Source: Symsagittifera roscoffensis
Taxonomy: Eukaryota > Xenacoelomorpha > Acoela > Convolutidae
Assembly (NCBI RefSeq): GCF_963678635.1
Contig: NC_087069.1
Span: 13,492,660-13,556,659 of the forward strand
Length of the DNA: 64,000 nt
Reading direction: 5' to 3'
The notes beneath the pieces are model-generated. The model did not search any database, was not told the origin of the DNA, and saw nothing but the letters and a program-made list of their open reading frames with translations. Position numbers and translations under genes: made by a program. Shown piece after piece: positions 10,990-22,995 of the stretch (positions within the stretch are counted from its first letter, which is position 1; each line of letters starts with the position of its first letter).

Positions 10990-13900
10990 GAATTTCCTCC
11001 TAACTAGATAACGTTCTAAAACCCAAGTCGCGTCTCCACTGGTTTGTCTGTTCGGGTCTTGAATGTGGCAATTTTTATGCGGTGTGCTTCGAGAGCCGCT
11101 TTGTTCAATTCTGTTATGTCAGCCCTAGAGCTGCATTGCTTCAGCGAATGTTTAATCGTGTCGCCGTGAGGTTTGGGCCCTTGATTCTTGTTTGGTCTGC
11201 CGCTGCGATTCACTGTGGATCCCCCTGGGTCTTCCTGAAACGACTCATCCGAACACTCTAGAAGAGTGTTCAATGCCTAATTCTCAGCTCTTCTGATATT
11301 GTATCCCTCAACGTCAAAATCTGATCAGTTGTCTTTTGTGCATCTCGGTCTAACACTTGGACGGCTAGATCTTTTGATTCCTCAGATTTGAGTCGTGATT
11401 TTGGAGTGCTTCCAAAATCGTCTCCGGCGTTCTTTCGCTATTCATTTCTCTGAATTTTTTGGGTCGTGCCTTTCTGGGTGTCGACGAGCTTACTACCACT
11501 GCTTTGGACGAGCTTGGTACCAAAGGTTTGCTACAGTTTTCCTGGCTATATATCTCATTGCTGCTTCCACAGCTCTGTTTTTCTCGCTTCTTTGGCTGTT
11601 GGTTATTTCTCTTTCTTCGTTCTTCTTCCCTCATCCTGTGTTTTGGGACACTCACTATCGAGCCGGCATTGTTTGGCTTTGCTCTCTTAATTGCCAAGTT
11701 CAGTCCCCACCCGATTCCATGTCTTCGGACGTCACTATCGTTGGACTGTCCTGAAACTGTTCTCAAATGATTTCTTGTTCCCTATCTGCTGCCGTTGCAG
11801 TATCTCTTCCTCCGACTCGCTATCCAGAATTGGTTCTATCGTGTTCTTTTGCTGTTTTTTTTTTTGGTATTTCCACAGCTGGGCTCTGTTTTTTTTCTGC
11901 TCCTTTGTGGCTGAATGGTGACTCGGTCTGAATTGCCATCTTTGCTTGCTCTAAATCGCTTTTTGATTTACAGCTTCTGAAGCTGTTTTCACCGTTGAAG
12001 GTGTTTTGGATGTCAACTTCCCATTTAAATAGATTACATTTTTTCGCTTTTCATCCTTACGTAATAGGTTCGGCGACAAATTGCTGGCCAGTGAATCCGG
12101 TTTGTCTTCTGTTCTATGTTAAATTCGAAGCAAAACTCTTCTTCGTTTATCATTTGAACCCAGAGAACTGGTCCGTTCAGATTGATTCGGGGATTTCTTA
12201 AGTGTCGATAAAAATACGTGCGTAATTTTTGAGGTTTTTCCCCCTGTCGATTTTGTGTTTTTTTATGGAAATTTAAAATTACAAAATTACTGATTGAAAT
12301 TATGGTCTTCAATTAATCCTGCGTAATCTAGCCGAATTTTTTGGCCCGGCTGCGTCAGCAGAGTTAGGGTTTATTTATCATTTTTAAGAATGATTTTTTT
12401 TTAGCATTCTTACTTATCTGGTGCAGCTGCTGCACCCCTCGGCCAAGATTACGATATCTTATGCACGAGGGGCCAATACAGGTAATTGGAAACATCGAGC
12501 ACCGCTTTTTCGTCTACGACCGCCAAGTGGTGCCAGAATGGGTTGGTGTACGAGCCCATGAGTTTGAAACTGTGGCGGTCAATTCTCTCTTTAACTCTGC
12601 ATTGCCTATCTGTCCGCTTGTCTTCGGTAATCAGCTCGGCGAGCAGACTTTTTTCATTTAGCTTCCGCAAGTTGCACGAACCTCCTTCTCCGAATTGTTC
12701 CACCAGTCTAATTTCAATCTTCCTTGAAAGGTGGCTGACCCGCCTTCCTGCTGTTCCCTCACTTACTTCTGGACTCTCCTCGGTGTCTTCTGCTATGAGA
12801 TCCAGTTCTATTCTAGCAGTTCCTTCTTTCCTTTGTTCGCATTCAATTCCTTGTTGTCGTGATGAATTGGGGCTAGTCATCTATAATTTTGCCATTAACT
12901 CCAACATTTTTCCTGGTTTGTCTGGCCGCTCTGTTCCTATGGTATCCCGAAATGAGACTAAATTCGACGCTGCTTTAAATTTTCAAACATTGCTTATCGT
13001 TCAATCTGTGGGATGTCCGAATCGGAGTTTCCTGAGTCCGATTTGCTCGATTTTCTTCTTTTGAACTTTCAAGTCCTTTCAAAAGTCTGATTTCGTTTTA
13101 TCGTTTTCCAATCTTTCGTATTTCATGAACTTTTTCTATTATCTTGCCGACCGACTGCACTGATTTAGAGAAATTGTATAAATTACCTTGAAGAGTCCTG
13201 AGTTTTGGTTGTTTTCGTTCCGATCGAGACCTGTTCGTTTTGAACAGTTTTGGTTGCCATAGCAACCGTAAGATGACGTGTTTATCTTGATCGAATCTAA
13301 TTTGGCATCGGAATGTTTTAGAGTTATTTCTTTCCGGTCGAGCCCCCTTGTGCCGTTTAACCGACTGTTTAAGCTGTCGAGAGTTTTCTGAAAAATCTCT
13401 GTTGACATCTTTCCGAATAAGTCAACCATTTCCGATTCCGACCGCGGTTCCCCGTTCGCTTCTCCTGACAAGTAATCTATTATCCCGGGATCTGTTTTAT
13501 TTCAAATTGGCAAGGTAGTAACTGTCCATCCATGGGATGAGTCCAAATTGATACCTTTTCTTAGATTGTTTTTCATCTAAAGCTGAGGTTATGGCCTTGT
13601 TGTCCGTGGCTATTATGGAATATTTTCCCAAAAAACAATGTGCTTGATTCCCCCTTTTTTTGCTCTAGAGTGGCACTTAGGCACCTGTGGCTGGCGTCAA
13701 ATTTGACCCGGGAGTCTTTTGTTGGATCACAGTAATTAATTTTAGAGATGTTCGCTGCTGCCTTTTGATTTCTTCAAGTATCAGCGATTTCTTCAAGTAT
13801 CTTTATGCTTTTCAGTTTTTTCTCTTCGTTTTTTTTCCAAGTAAAAGTGGTCGGAGTTTATCTGTCAAAATTTCACCGCTTGAGATGAACTTAGAAAGAT

Positions 13901-15370
13901 GACTTATGCTACCCATGAATGATCTGAGCTGTTCAAAAGATCGGAGCGGATTTAACCTTAGTTTTGCTTCTGTTTTCACAACTTTCGGGGAGAAACCGCT
14001 CTGTGATAGGTTAAAACCAGTTCTCTTCATTTTTGAAGAACTCGCATTACGAGAGTTTTAAAGCTAAGCTTTCCTCATCGAGATTTGTGATTATATCTAA
14101 GACATGTTGTTCGTGTTCTTTCCCGTCCCCTTTAGAAACGACTAAAAAATCGTTCGAAAAAAAATGTGTTTTTAGCGTGATTGACGGTTCGATCCCTTGC
14201 CTTTTGGAACTCTGCTGTCACGTCAGCTAGTCCATGAAAACCTGTAAGGAACCTTTATGTCCATGTCACTTGTCCCCCTACGATAATGAAATTACATTGT
14301 TTGGCTGTTTCAGCAGTCAGCTTCAGTTGCCTATACGCGTATCTCAGATCCAACACCGCGATATAAACCGTTCCGGTTGGTGATTACGATTTGCGTCCAG
14401 TTTTATCAAGTCTTTTTAACAGTGATGACTATCGGAGCGATGAAACAGTCACTGGTACATTTGTTTAGCCTTCGTATGTGTCTCTCTGTTAACAGTTTTT
14501 AAGTTCTGATTGTAAGTTTTCTTGAATGTGGATTGGTATCCTTCTTCCTTTTTCTTGTATTGGGCATAACGGATACTAAAACTTTGTATTCACCATATGA
14601 TTTTTTGAGTATTTTTGTTGGTCAAACATATTTTGAAATTTTTAATGAAACTGATGTTTCCAACCTCCTGACTGCTCGCATCGTAACATGTCAATTCTCG
14701 ATCTTTCTTTGTGTGCCAGTAGTGTTGATTCCCACTTTGCTCTGTAGATCCAGACCCAGAATGCATCTTCTACAACTTTCGGTGATCAAAATGACGCTCC
14801 TATAACTTCCTACCACGATGATCGCATGACTGCTTGGAGTGCCTCAGGTATCTTGATCGGGTGTTTGTTATAATCGACAAACTGTGCCGACAGGTTTAAT
14901 TTCTCCGTCGGGATGAATTTTTAAAATATATATCCAGAATCTGCTTTTCCGTCACCCAATTCAGAAAATATACCGGGCTACCCGTATCTAAGGTAATTTT
15001 GTTGATTTGATTATCTTTTTTGATCAAGGTCTTTATCAATATTATCTGATTTAACTGGGGGCTTCTGCGAATATCAATCTTCTTTATATTTAAGTTTCCC
15101 CTTCATCTCTGATTGTATTACACCTTTGTTTTCTAATATCCATTTTCAATGTAGAATTCGGTATGATCAATTGATGTGTAATTGGGTTCGATAGACATGA
15201 TTTCAAGCTCGTCAAAATCAGCAAGTTTGTGAATCAAATTGCATTCTTCATCTGAATTTTCAACGTCTTTTGTTACCTCGCTCACTCAAATGGTTGGGTT
15301 TATTGCAATTCTAGCATATTTTCCCCATCGCTGGACAGTTTTTCAATTGTCCCTCAATGAACAATCTTTC
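10990..15370 (-). pseudogene. pol: Element B pol relic with charged post-integrase extension
   Basis: Read on the minus strand from 15.37 kb downward, recognisable pieces appear in the same order as in element A. There is a zinc-knuckle segment with CNKPNH near 15.3 kb, an RT thumb/connection piece with LRSFMGSISHLSKF and LTDKLRPLL (13.8-14.0 kb), and the RNase H to integrase linker with KRTGLDRNEN (13.1-13.5 kb). Then come the integrase zinc-binding region with LMGSYTNPFW and LDVSNYLYW (12.4-12.6 kb), and the extension with GLNLAIKRAKPN (11.7 kb) and KNQGPKPHGDTIKHSLK (11.1 kb). Each piece is in a different frame. Most of the integrase core between 12.4 and 11.8 kb is not recognisable, which suggests an internal deletion or heavy decay. 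Confidence 0.75.
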
Positions 15371-16340
15371 AAATCTAGTACACGGCTTATTTTCTGTACC
15401 AAATTTTGAGTTATTATTTCTTTCTCTCGACTTTCGTTTGTATTGATCTCTATTTAGTCGTCTATCAATTTAGTCCTTGTTGCCTACTGTCATTAAGGGT
15501 TCTTGTCTTATCTTAATCTGTGACCCCGCGAAGTGACTTGCACTTGCACTAGTAGCATTTGAACTTTGAAACACTTTGGTAGTTTATTTGCTCTGTTCGA
15601 ACTTCAGAGCTATTTTCAGTACCTCGTCGGGTGGGAATGTTTCGAATGTTAGTTTATCTTGTAGTTCTGTATTTTCATCTTTGAAATGAAGAGATATCTT
15701 ATTGATTCGTCTTCGAGAATGAAAAAATCTGCTCTTAGTACCTGTGCAGTTAACGCTGCATAGAATGATTCCAGCGTCTCTTCCGTTTCTTGAGATCTGT
15801 TGAACAGTTTATGACATTCAGTCAAAACACTCTGCGCTTTTTCGAACAAAATTTTAGCTAATCTTTTGCTAAAATTTCACCATCTCTTTAAACTCGAGTT
15901 TGAAAACTTCCAAATGCGTGTTTTTCTTTCTTTTCGTACCCAAATCATTTCTTTCCGTTTGTACCCAATCCGAAGAATAACCCCGATAAAAGTTTTTTTT
16001 TGGAGTTTCATTGTGAGACACATTATGACTATTTTCAGGCCCTCTTTCTCTTTTCTCCTGATTCTCGAGCAGGATTTTGTCTCTCGATGTTTGTCTCTTG
16101 GTTCTCGTTCTGTTCCTGCCTGGTCGTCTTCAATCGCTCTTGGCGTTTCTGGTCTTGTAGCTGGCTCTTCTAAGATTGGTTTTGGGTCCTCCGTTAATGT
16201 TTTTGGATTTACGTTTTATTTTACAGTCATACCAAAATTTTAACGTTTTAAGACTGATCGGAGTTCGCCGTAGTACAGATAACAGGGATATCCATGCCAA
16301 TGCTGTTGTCTTGAGACACGAATCCTGCTGGCTGCGCCAA
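15280..16340 (-). pseudogene. gag: Element B gag relic
   Basis: The minus-strand frame beginning in the primer-binding site reads LAQPAGF then QDN, matching the first residues of element A Gag. A 66-codon open piece at 15649-15849 contains HKLFNRSQE and ESFYAALTAQ, matching the capsid-like region of A Gag (KLFNRSQE, ESFHAALTAQ), and ends in a LFISKM motif also shared. The start codon position is TTG in place of ATG and several stops intervene, so it is dead. Confidence 0.75.
16321..16339 (-). promoter_or_regulatory. Element B primer-binding site (tRNA-Ser-like)
   Basis: On the element strand the 19 bases after the 5' LTR are TGGCGCAGCCAGCAGGATT, identical to element A. The complement ends in GCTGCGCCA and would be the 3' end of a tRNA with discriminator G before CCA, as in animal tRNA-Ser. 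The tRNA identity is inferred from that pattern only. Confidence 0.75.
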
Positions 16341-16598
16341 GTGATACTGTCAGGGATAACTAGGAACTTAGAAGTGAAAACCAATAAGACCTTCAAATCG
16401 TAAACTAGACTGATCTTTTTGTCTCTTTTGTGCAGATGATCAGATTAGCTATCTTAGATCCGTATCTTCGTACGGTAGACTGACTAGCAGTCTTTCTATG
16501 TTTTAGATCGACACATAATGGCCTTGAAGATGTAATAACAATGTTATATCAAGATAACGACAAGATCATCTCAAGGTTATTATAGCCGCAGTACCACA
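16340..16598 (-). repeat. Element B 5' LTR (259 bp)
   Basis: Partner of 10529-10784. It is followed on the element strand by the primer-binding site and preceded by the right-hand GAATT duplication. Confidence 0.85.
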
Positions 16599-17001
16599 GA
16601 ATTTTTATGATTCTAAAGATTTTATTCTGAAGAAATGGGATTATTCTAATTGTTATATCACAGTTTCTTTTCTGATAGTTTCAGTCAAAATTTTCAATCA
16701 TGGTAATCGAAAAAACTTTCCAAGATAATCAACATGACAAAGGCAGAGTTAACTTTTCTGGACATTGTATATCATCACCAGTTTCTACTAATCATATCAC
16801 AAACCTAAACTACTATTCATATACGGCGTCAAAAATTGAAAATTGGCTACAACTGACAACACTTTTTGACACACTGATTCGTACTTATTTTAGAATGAAA
16901 AACAGTTTTTTTTGTTGAGATCCATTTGAAAGCGTCCATTTGTTGTGCCTATAAAATAGCAAGGATGACTTACTTTATATCCACAGCAGAGTAGATTTAA
17001 G
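16599..17001. other. Intergenic stretch, nothing recognised
   Basis: Apart from the GAATT duplication at its left edge I see no gene. A 72-codon plus-strand frame (16700-16918) has no family signal. Confidence 0.5.
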
Positions 17002-17905
17002 CCCGGGTTGACCTCCATAGACGAAAAATACTAATCATAAAATTCCATAAACTAAGTCTATGAAAAAATACTACTCAAACAAATTTCATACATTTTGCTA
17101 AAATGGTGTCATCGAATTTTCGAAGAACTTTTCTCTTGTTTTGACATAAATTTTGGTGTATCGTACTAAATAAAAAAGAAAAAGTTTTTGTCAAAAAAAT
17201 GCTAACCATACAATTTCCATATATGGAAATTGTATGACTAGTATTTTTGAAATTGCGCCCAAAAATTTTTTTGGGTTTTTTTTTCATCCGCAAAATGATT
17301 TTCGTACTCAAACAAACATTTTTTGAAAAAAAATTTTGCATTCAAAATTTATTTTTTTTGTGTGTATTACGTAGTCCTGGATATACCAATATTAATTTTT
17401 TTTCCATTTCTCTTGATAACTTTTTTCAAAAATGCTCAAGACTCTTCTTTTTTTGTATGGCATGTTTTCGTATGCCTTGATCAAGGTCTGGTAATTTGAA
17501 AATTCAAATTTTAGAAATAATCATCTTTGAAAATGTTCGCCAAAATTTAAAGTTTGATACTTTCGTTATATTATTTGCGTGAGACAGAATTAAGACAGTG
17601 GAGGCTGTTTCCAAAGCATTTTTAATGCGTGACGGCCAAACTTTTGGTTACTACGTTTGAGTAACCAAGGTTTATGTCATTTGTGTTCGGTTACGAGCAC
17701 AACCAATAAATTTTGAGAAATTAAAATGTGCACAATCAATCTTCTTGGTGTATGGAAAAATGCTAGTCATACAATTTCCAGATATGAAAAAATACTAATC
17801 ATAGACCTTTCAATTTTCTGTACGTATGGAATTGCATGGAAAGTGTATGACTAGCATTTTACCATATATGGAAATTGTATGACTAGCATTTTTGGTCAAC
17901 CCGGG
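17002..17905. mobile_element. TIR-1 element, copy A (non-autonomous DNA transposon-like, 904 bp)
   Basis: It starts CCCGGGTTGACCTCC and ends GGTCAACCCGGG, a terminal inverted repeat. Inside each end lie repeated words of the type ATGCTAGTCATACAATTTCCATA in both orientations, including a perfect 30-bp palindrome at 17207-17236. The interior holds a segment (17460-17700) that recurs in copy B in inverted orientation, for instance the words atgccttgatcaagg and gtagtcctgg. AG flanks both ends. No transposase ORF is present. Confidence 0.7.
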
Positions 17906-18169
17906 AGAGCAGGAGTATATCATGATTTTCGCGAGAGGGGTCGGGTTTAAAAATAATCAAACGTTTTGTCATTTTTCAAAAAAAGTTGTTATTCGGAGCT
18001 CTTCCTAATTAATATAATCAAAATATTATCAAAATTTTCTGTACGGTCAAAATTTTCAAAGAAAACGAGCCCAAAATGCCGCCTGCATTGTGTTGGCCAA
18101 AAATTGATTGTTTCCAGCGCGCAATCCTTACTCAAATTTATTGTAGATTGATATTCTGTGCAATTTGAT

Positions 18170-19436
18170 ATTTGAAAAAAGGACACAACCAACGAAACAT
18201 AAGAAAAACCACAATAAACCCAACATAAAACGTTGTCACATAACAGGACCTCTCACAGAAACCGCACGAAATCATACTCCCACTCCTGGCCTAACCCACC
18301 AGAGAGGACGTCCTGAGCATGCTCTATAGCCGGCCTAACCCACCGCGCTACATCCACGCTTTGTGACCACACTCCTATTTTTAATAAGAGGTACTCAAGG
18401 GTGAGTAACTCTTCAAAATAACCGAACTAAAACAAAAAGCTTTTGTGAAAACAACTAACCAAAATCATAATTAAAACACCAAACTAATAAAAATTTTATA
18501 AAATGTAAATTACACCTTGCAGTATATAGATCAGCATACAACACCAAAGACGAACATCCAAAGACAAAATGAACCCACTACACTCGAAAAAGAATGGCCA
18601 ACCACAATCAATATGCCGCCCACAATCACAACTCAAAGGACTTAGAGTACGACTTGACTTCGCAGAAAAGGACTTCATTGAACTAGAACAATGACCACCT
18701 CGATGTTCAAGTATACGTACAGATCCGAGTAACCAGGCATCCCCTCCACGCACAATCTCCACGCCATTCCCAGACAAGGTCAACCCAAAAGAAGTTCTCT
18801 ACATGAAACAGAAAAACCTGTCATAGCCAACCATTCTGAAATCAGATTTGAGTTTGTTGCGAAAACCCAGTCGTTGTCATGAGAAGACACAGCGATTGAA
18901 CCTGGAATTTCTCTAACAAGAGAACCCAGAAGAAATATGATGTTCGCCAAATACCAACGTCCATCATCCATCCTTTGAATTGCAGAAAGACTATTCTAAA
19001 AAACTCTGTAAAACCCGGATGGGTGGAACCTGATCTAAACTACATTTTATGATTGGATAAATTAGATATTTTACCACTGTAAAGTATTTAATATTAACCA
19101 ATCATGATCCATCTAACTCACAACCCACTTATTTGTAAGTGCTGAAATTACTTGTAATTTCAGCACCAGAGAGATTTGAATTTCACTTAGAAATTAGTTG
19201 ACTCTCCAAGAAGACTTCAGCAGCCGCAATAAACCAGTATACCCTAGATCTATTGAGCCTAGCAGAGACTAGTTAAACCACCTGAGACTAGATAGTATAA
19301 GAGTAAGATTAGGATTGGTATTAGACTAAGAAGTTGCACGAATCTATCCGGCCGAAGATAAGATAGCGTGACGAGCAGACGGTGTACCCTATCCGAAATT
19401 ACTCTATGAGTTAACCACATCGGTCCTAACTCACAA
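18170..19436. repeat. Dispersed repeat R1, copy 2
   Basis: Nearly identical to 8011-9300 over its whole length, including the doubled ggcctaacccacc blocks and the end region ctatccggccga...ggtcctaactca. The copy runs into the assembly gap. Confidence 0.7.
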
Positions 19437-19636
19437 NNNNNNNNNNNNNNNNNNNNNNNNNNNNNNNNNNNNNNNNNNNNNNNNNNNNNNNNNNNNNNNN
19501 NNNNNNNNNNNNNNNNNNNNNNNNNNNNNNNNNNNNNNNNNNNNNNNNNNNNNNNNNNNNNNNNNNNNNNNNNNNNNNNNNNNNNNNNNNNNNNNNNNNN
19601 NNNNNNNNNNNNNNNNNNNNNNNNNNNNNNNNNNNN
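19437..19636. other. Assembly gap of exactly 200 N
   Basis: Two hundred N bases separate the end of R1 copy 2 from one arm of a fold-back element. The round number suggests an arbitrary gap size. Frames that run through it are artefacts. Confidence 0.99.
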
Positions 19637-20056
19637 AAAATTCGAAATCTTTTCCGAGAAAATCATCCCGCCACACGCCATATAAACTACAAAAGAATAA
19701 ATTTCGCTCCTTATAACAAATCAATTATAGCAAATTAGTTTCTTTCAACCAATTTGGAACAATTTCTAAGCCGGATTATATCTCCGCTTATGCGTTAATA
19801 GCGCGAAATATTTCGCGCGTCAATTGTCCCAACTTGGCCAAAATGGCAATTTTTAAACCCCCATAATTTTACAGAAAATGATCACAGGTGAAATATTTTT
19901 TCATGTTTAAGCTCAGGTCATCAATACTTTTTGAATGAAATAAAAAAATTCCAGTCAAAAATGGCTAGTAAAAAAGTCGAAACTTGTCTGAAGTAAAAAA
20001 AAACCCACCCCGACCACACATTTTCTGTTACTTTCGTATCGAAAGTAGGAACAACA
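19637..20056. mobile_element. Right arm of a fold-back element (other arm lost in the gap)
   Basis: Homologous to the right arm of the fold-back at 58266-59421. Shared blocks include ccacacgccatataaa, ccgcttatgcgttaatagcgcga, tttcgcgcg, caattgtccca, aaacccaccccga and gttactttcgtatcgaaagt, ending in ggaacaac. The opposite arm is not visible to the left, where the Ns and R1 lie. Confidence 0.65.
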
Positions 20057-20640
20057 ATTAAAAGACACGTCCAATTCCTGCAAAAGAAATAAAAACTTAG
20101 ATTAAAATACTAGCTTATACTAAAATCGATGCGTCACAATTTTTTGCATGCTTGTCACTTTTGACCGAAAAGTTTCATAATCGGAAAAATCTTACAGTTC
20201 TGAGCTCTTTTTTATAAAAATATTCAAATTTGATAGTTTCCTGTAAAGTAATAGTGGTTCGAATGCTTATTTGGAAGTATTGTGATAACGAATTATTTCG
20301 TACAAGTAATGAGCAAGCGGCAATTGAATTCGGCTCAGAAGTGATTGTTTTGACTCGGTTTAGTTTTTTATTCAGTCAACTTTTGGCTTTGTAACTAAGT
20401 GTTTTAGAAGGTTTTCTCATACGATCTGAAAATCATGGTTTTACTGACCGCACACTCAACGAAACTTTGCTGTGATTCTTTTTTCTTAAGTTTATTGGGG
20501 TTTAAAAGTTGGTAGTTAGGCCAATTTGGGATATTCAACGCGCGCTAAATTGCGTTGTTGTTGTCAACCCCCATTGGGCGCGTCCGGCATGCTCAAATCG
20601 AGTTGTAGGAACTTTGCAACTTCGGTAAGCCGAAGCCACA
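20057..20640. other. Intergenic stretch without a supported gene
   Basis: No coding signal. A gcgcgc-containing block near 20545-20590 (acgcgcgctaaattgcg) faintly resembles the gcgcgaaatatttcgcgcg words of the fold-back element but cannot be aligned with confidence by eye. Confidence 0.4.
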
Positions 20641-21720
20641 GGTAAATTAGGGTTAGGTTAAGGGTGTTCTTGGAACAGTTAAAGAGGGGTGAAGTAGTGT
20701 TGGGGAAGTACAGTGGGGAGAGTTTGAGGCGACAATTGGGTCTATTCAGCTTAGGGACTATAGCCGTATCTTATTTAGGCAAGGGTTTGCCTAGTGCAGC
20801 GAGGGAGAGATTCTTCAGAAGATGCGATATCCGGGGGTTTGAGTGCAAGCACTTTCGTCCGGGGATGTATAATTTCAGCTTAAACTGAGCAGATACCAGT
20901 TGATGACATTTAAAAAATTTTCTTCAGAGTGTAAATTTTCTGGCGCAGTCATTTTGGTACAACCCGTAATTATAGGGAGAGAGACGTTTTGAACAACTTG
21001 AAGTTTGCTCAAGGACGTAAAACTGGCGGCATGTGACCATGCTGGGCATCCATAATCTAAAAATGATAGGTTCAATTTACTTGTAGGTTACCAGCAGCGT
21101 CTCTTATGATTGAAACCAATTCGTCCCCCATAAGATCTTCGAGGCTTTTACTATAGTTCACTTGCAGTGTACTGTGAAGTTAAGAGACGGGTCAAAGAAG
21201 ACGCCGAGTACTTTGCTATGCTTTGCTAAATGGAGCGGGGTATTGTCCATTTTCAATAGGGCGTCAGTATTAAACTTGTTAATGAGGAGGAAAAAGGCGG
21301 GCAGGGCAAAGCCTTCTGATAAAAAAAAACAAGAGATCTGGACGTAAAATTTGGTATTAATTTAAAAAGTAGTTGGAGAAAATAGACGAAGCTTTTTGAA
21401 AGTTGCTCGACTGAACTAACGGGTGAAAGTCGTCTGCGTACGATTGTAAAGAAACTTCGAGGGGTGGTAATGGCGCATCACGAACGTACAACCTAAATAA
21501 AATGTGTGAAAGGACTGAGCCTTGTGGAACACCTGTGCGAACAATCCTGGATTTTGACAGATTTTTTCGTTTGGCGATCACTCAAACAATTTGAAAACCA
21601 TCTGATGAAGCTTCCGACACTCTAGTGTCATGAAGTAGATCCAAACGAGTTTGATGACAGACCATGACAAAACCTTAGATAACTCGAAATTGTTCAATCG
21701 GGTGGCCTTTGTTGTCTTAA
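20640..21720 (-). pseudogene. LINE (jockey/CR1-like) reverse transcriptase 3' part, decayed
   Basis: On the minus strand from 21.6 kb downward the sequence reads GVPQGSVL (the RT motif 4 region), then SLQSYADD, the catalytic YADD box, within a 74-codon open piece at 21357-21581. Further on come LAKHSKVLGVFFD (thumb-adjacent motif, near 21.2 kb) and a piece with YGCPAWSHAA and KLQVVQN (20875-21075), the usual LLYGCPVWS..A..KLQ.+QN segment near the LINE C-terminus. The pieces are in different frames with stops between. No endonuclease or ORF1 is visible, so it is a 5'-truncated copy. The plus-strand frame 20664-20888 is its shadow. Confidence 0.75.
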
Positions 21721-21890
21721 ACCGTCACTGATAAAAAAAAATTCGAGGACTGATAATGTCTTAGTGGTTGGGTGCAATTGGGCAAAAACCATGTTGGTGG
21801 TCGGCTTGTGCAAGTGTTTAGTTAAGGTTGGGTGAGTTAAAGATAAATTGCGTTGCTATAGCACGCGTAAGGAGCAACCCGCACTGGGTA

Positions 21891-22900
21891 AAAAGAGAAA
21901 ATATTAGATTATAATGGATTTTAATGGTCAGTCTCCATAAGTTCCAAAAAAAGAGAATATAATCAATATAAAATGGATTATATTGTTACTTTTTGAAATA
22001 GAAAAACTATTATAATCGATAATGACCAATTTTATTCGGTTATGTTTTGAAAAGTTTTTTCTGAAATTCGATTGAATTATAATCCATTTTAATCGATTAT
22101 AATCCATTTTGATTCAAAAATGTCATCGCTTCAATTCGTTTTATTTTTTTGTTTTGTGTGCTTTTCAGATGATTTCTTTTTTTATTGCTTACTGTTTACT
22201 TTCTTACCTTTTTCCAGGAATTTGACAGCCTGCCTACATAAAGGGTTCCCCTTCGTACTGTTTCGAGTTATCCATATTTGGCGAAGGAGCCTTTGGTTTT
22301 TGGCGCCAAAAAAACTAATTTTGAGGGGAAGCGCGCGCCAAAAAACGCGCTTTTTTGGTGAATTTTTCCAAAAAACGCCTTAAAAGCCGTTTTTGGCCTG
22401 TTTCTTTAAAACTTTGGCGCACAAAATTTGGCCAAAGCAGCTTCTTTTAAGTGCTTTGAGAGAGCTCGGAAATTCAATTCGATCGACCTGAAAAAATGTC
22501 AATAAAGTTTTTGGAAAATTTTTGAAAATCCGCCTCCATCCGTCGAAAAGATCTCATATCCGTCCCTGATTTACTGATTTCTTGCTTCTTTTTGATTTTA
22601 CTGTTTTTTCATGCAGAATAGCTAAATATTAACCACTGAATTTCATTTTTCTTGTAAAATCTTTTTTTCGATAGAAAAAGGGATTATAATCGATTATAGT
22701 AAGTTATAAGATATTATACGAGATTTTCGGAAAAATCATAATCAGTTATAATTGATCAAATTTTAGTAAATTGTCACCAAAATTGTTATTTTTTAATTTA
22801 TTATAAAACTTTTGAACATCTAAAATTAGCGCTTATAATTATTTATAAGTTTGCTAAAAGTACGATTATAATTATAATTCAATCGATTATTTTCTCTTTT
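21891..22900. mobile_element. TIR-2 element (about 1.0 kb, ATTATAATCGATTATAAT-rich)
   Basis: The left end reads AAAAGAGAAAATATTAGATTATAAT and the right end is the inverse of AAAAGAGAAAATAATCGATTGAATT, giving an inverted repeat of about 13 perfect bases plus degenerate continuation. Both halves are packed with near-palindromic words such as attataatcgattataat and ggattataatcg. The centre contains repeat R2 (22285-22525), so R2 either inserted here or belongs to the element. No transposase is seen. Confidence 0.55.
22285..22525. repeat. Dispersed repeat R2, copy 2
   Basis: Homologous to 9305-9545 (ggcgccaa, gggg-aagcgcgc, gagagctcggaaa and a tcgatcgacctg-like block), here in the middle of TIR-2. 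Confidence 0.5.
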
Positions 22901-22995
22901 AATTGAGTGCCGGAGACTATGCGGGGCAAATTCAATTGTGGCCATCGATTAAGTGTTGTTAAAACACTACGAGATGCTTAATTCACCTTAATTTA

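Larger units (their letters stand above)
10529..16598 (-). mobile_element. Ty3-type LTR retrotransposon B (decayed, full length, TSD GAATT)
   Basis: The element lies on the minus strand between two related LTRs (10529-10784 and 16340-16598) and is flanked by perfect 5-bp duplications GAATT (10524-10528 and 16599-16603). The primer-binding site, gag, zinc knuckle, reverse transcriptase, RNase H to integrase linker and post-integrase extension can each be matched to element A at 42.2-49.3 kb. It is therefore an older member of the same family. It is 6070 bp against 7076 bp for A. Part of the difference is a loss in the integrase core, since the zinc-binding region at about 12.45-12.55 kb is followed by little recognisable core. 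Many stops and frameshifts make it inactive. Confidence 0.85.

Noticed and set aside
11395-13064. Several plus-strand ORFs of 65-190 codons, rich in Phe, Cys and Ser
   Set aside because: They are shadows on the opposite strand of element B pol, which has recognisable homology to element A on the minus strand.
19259-19724. Two minus-strand ORFs of 97-140 codons
   Set aside because: They run through the 200-N gap and exist only because N does not create stops.
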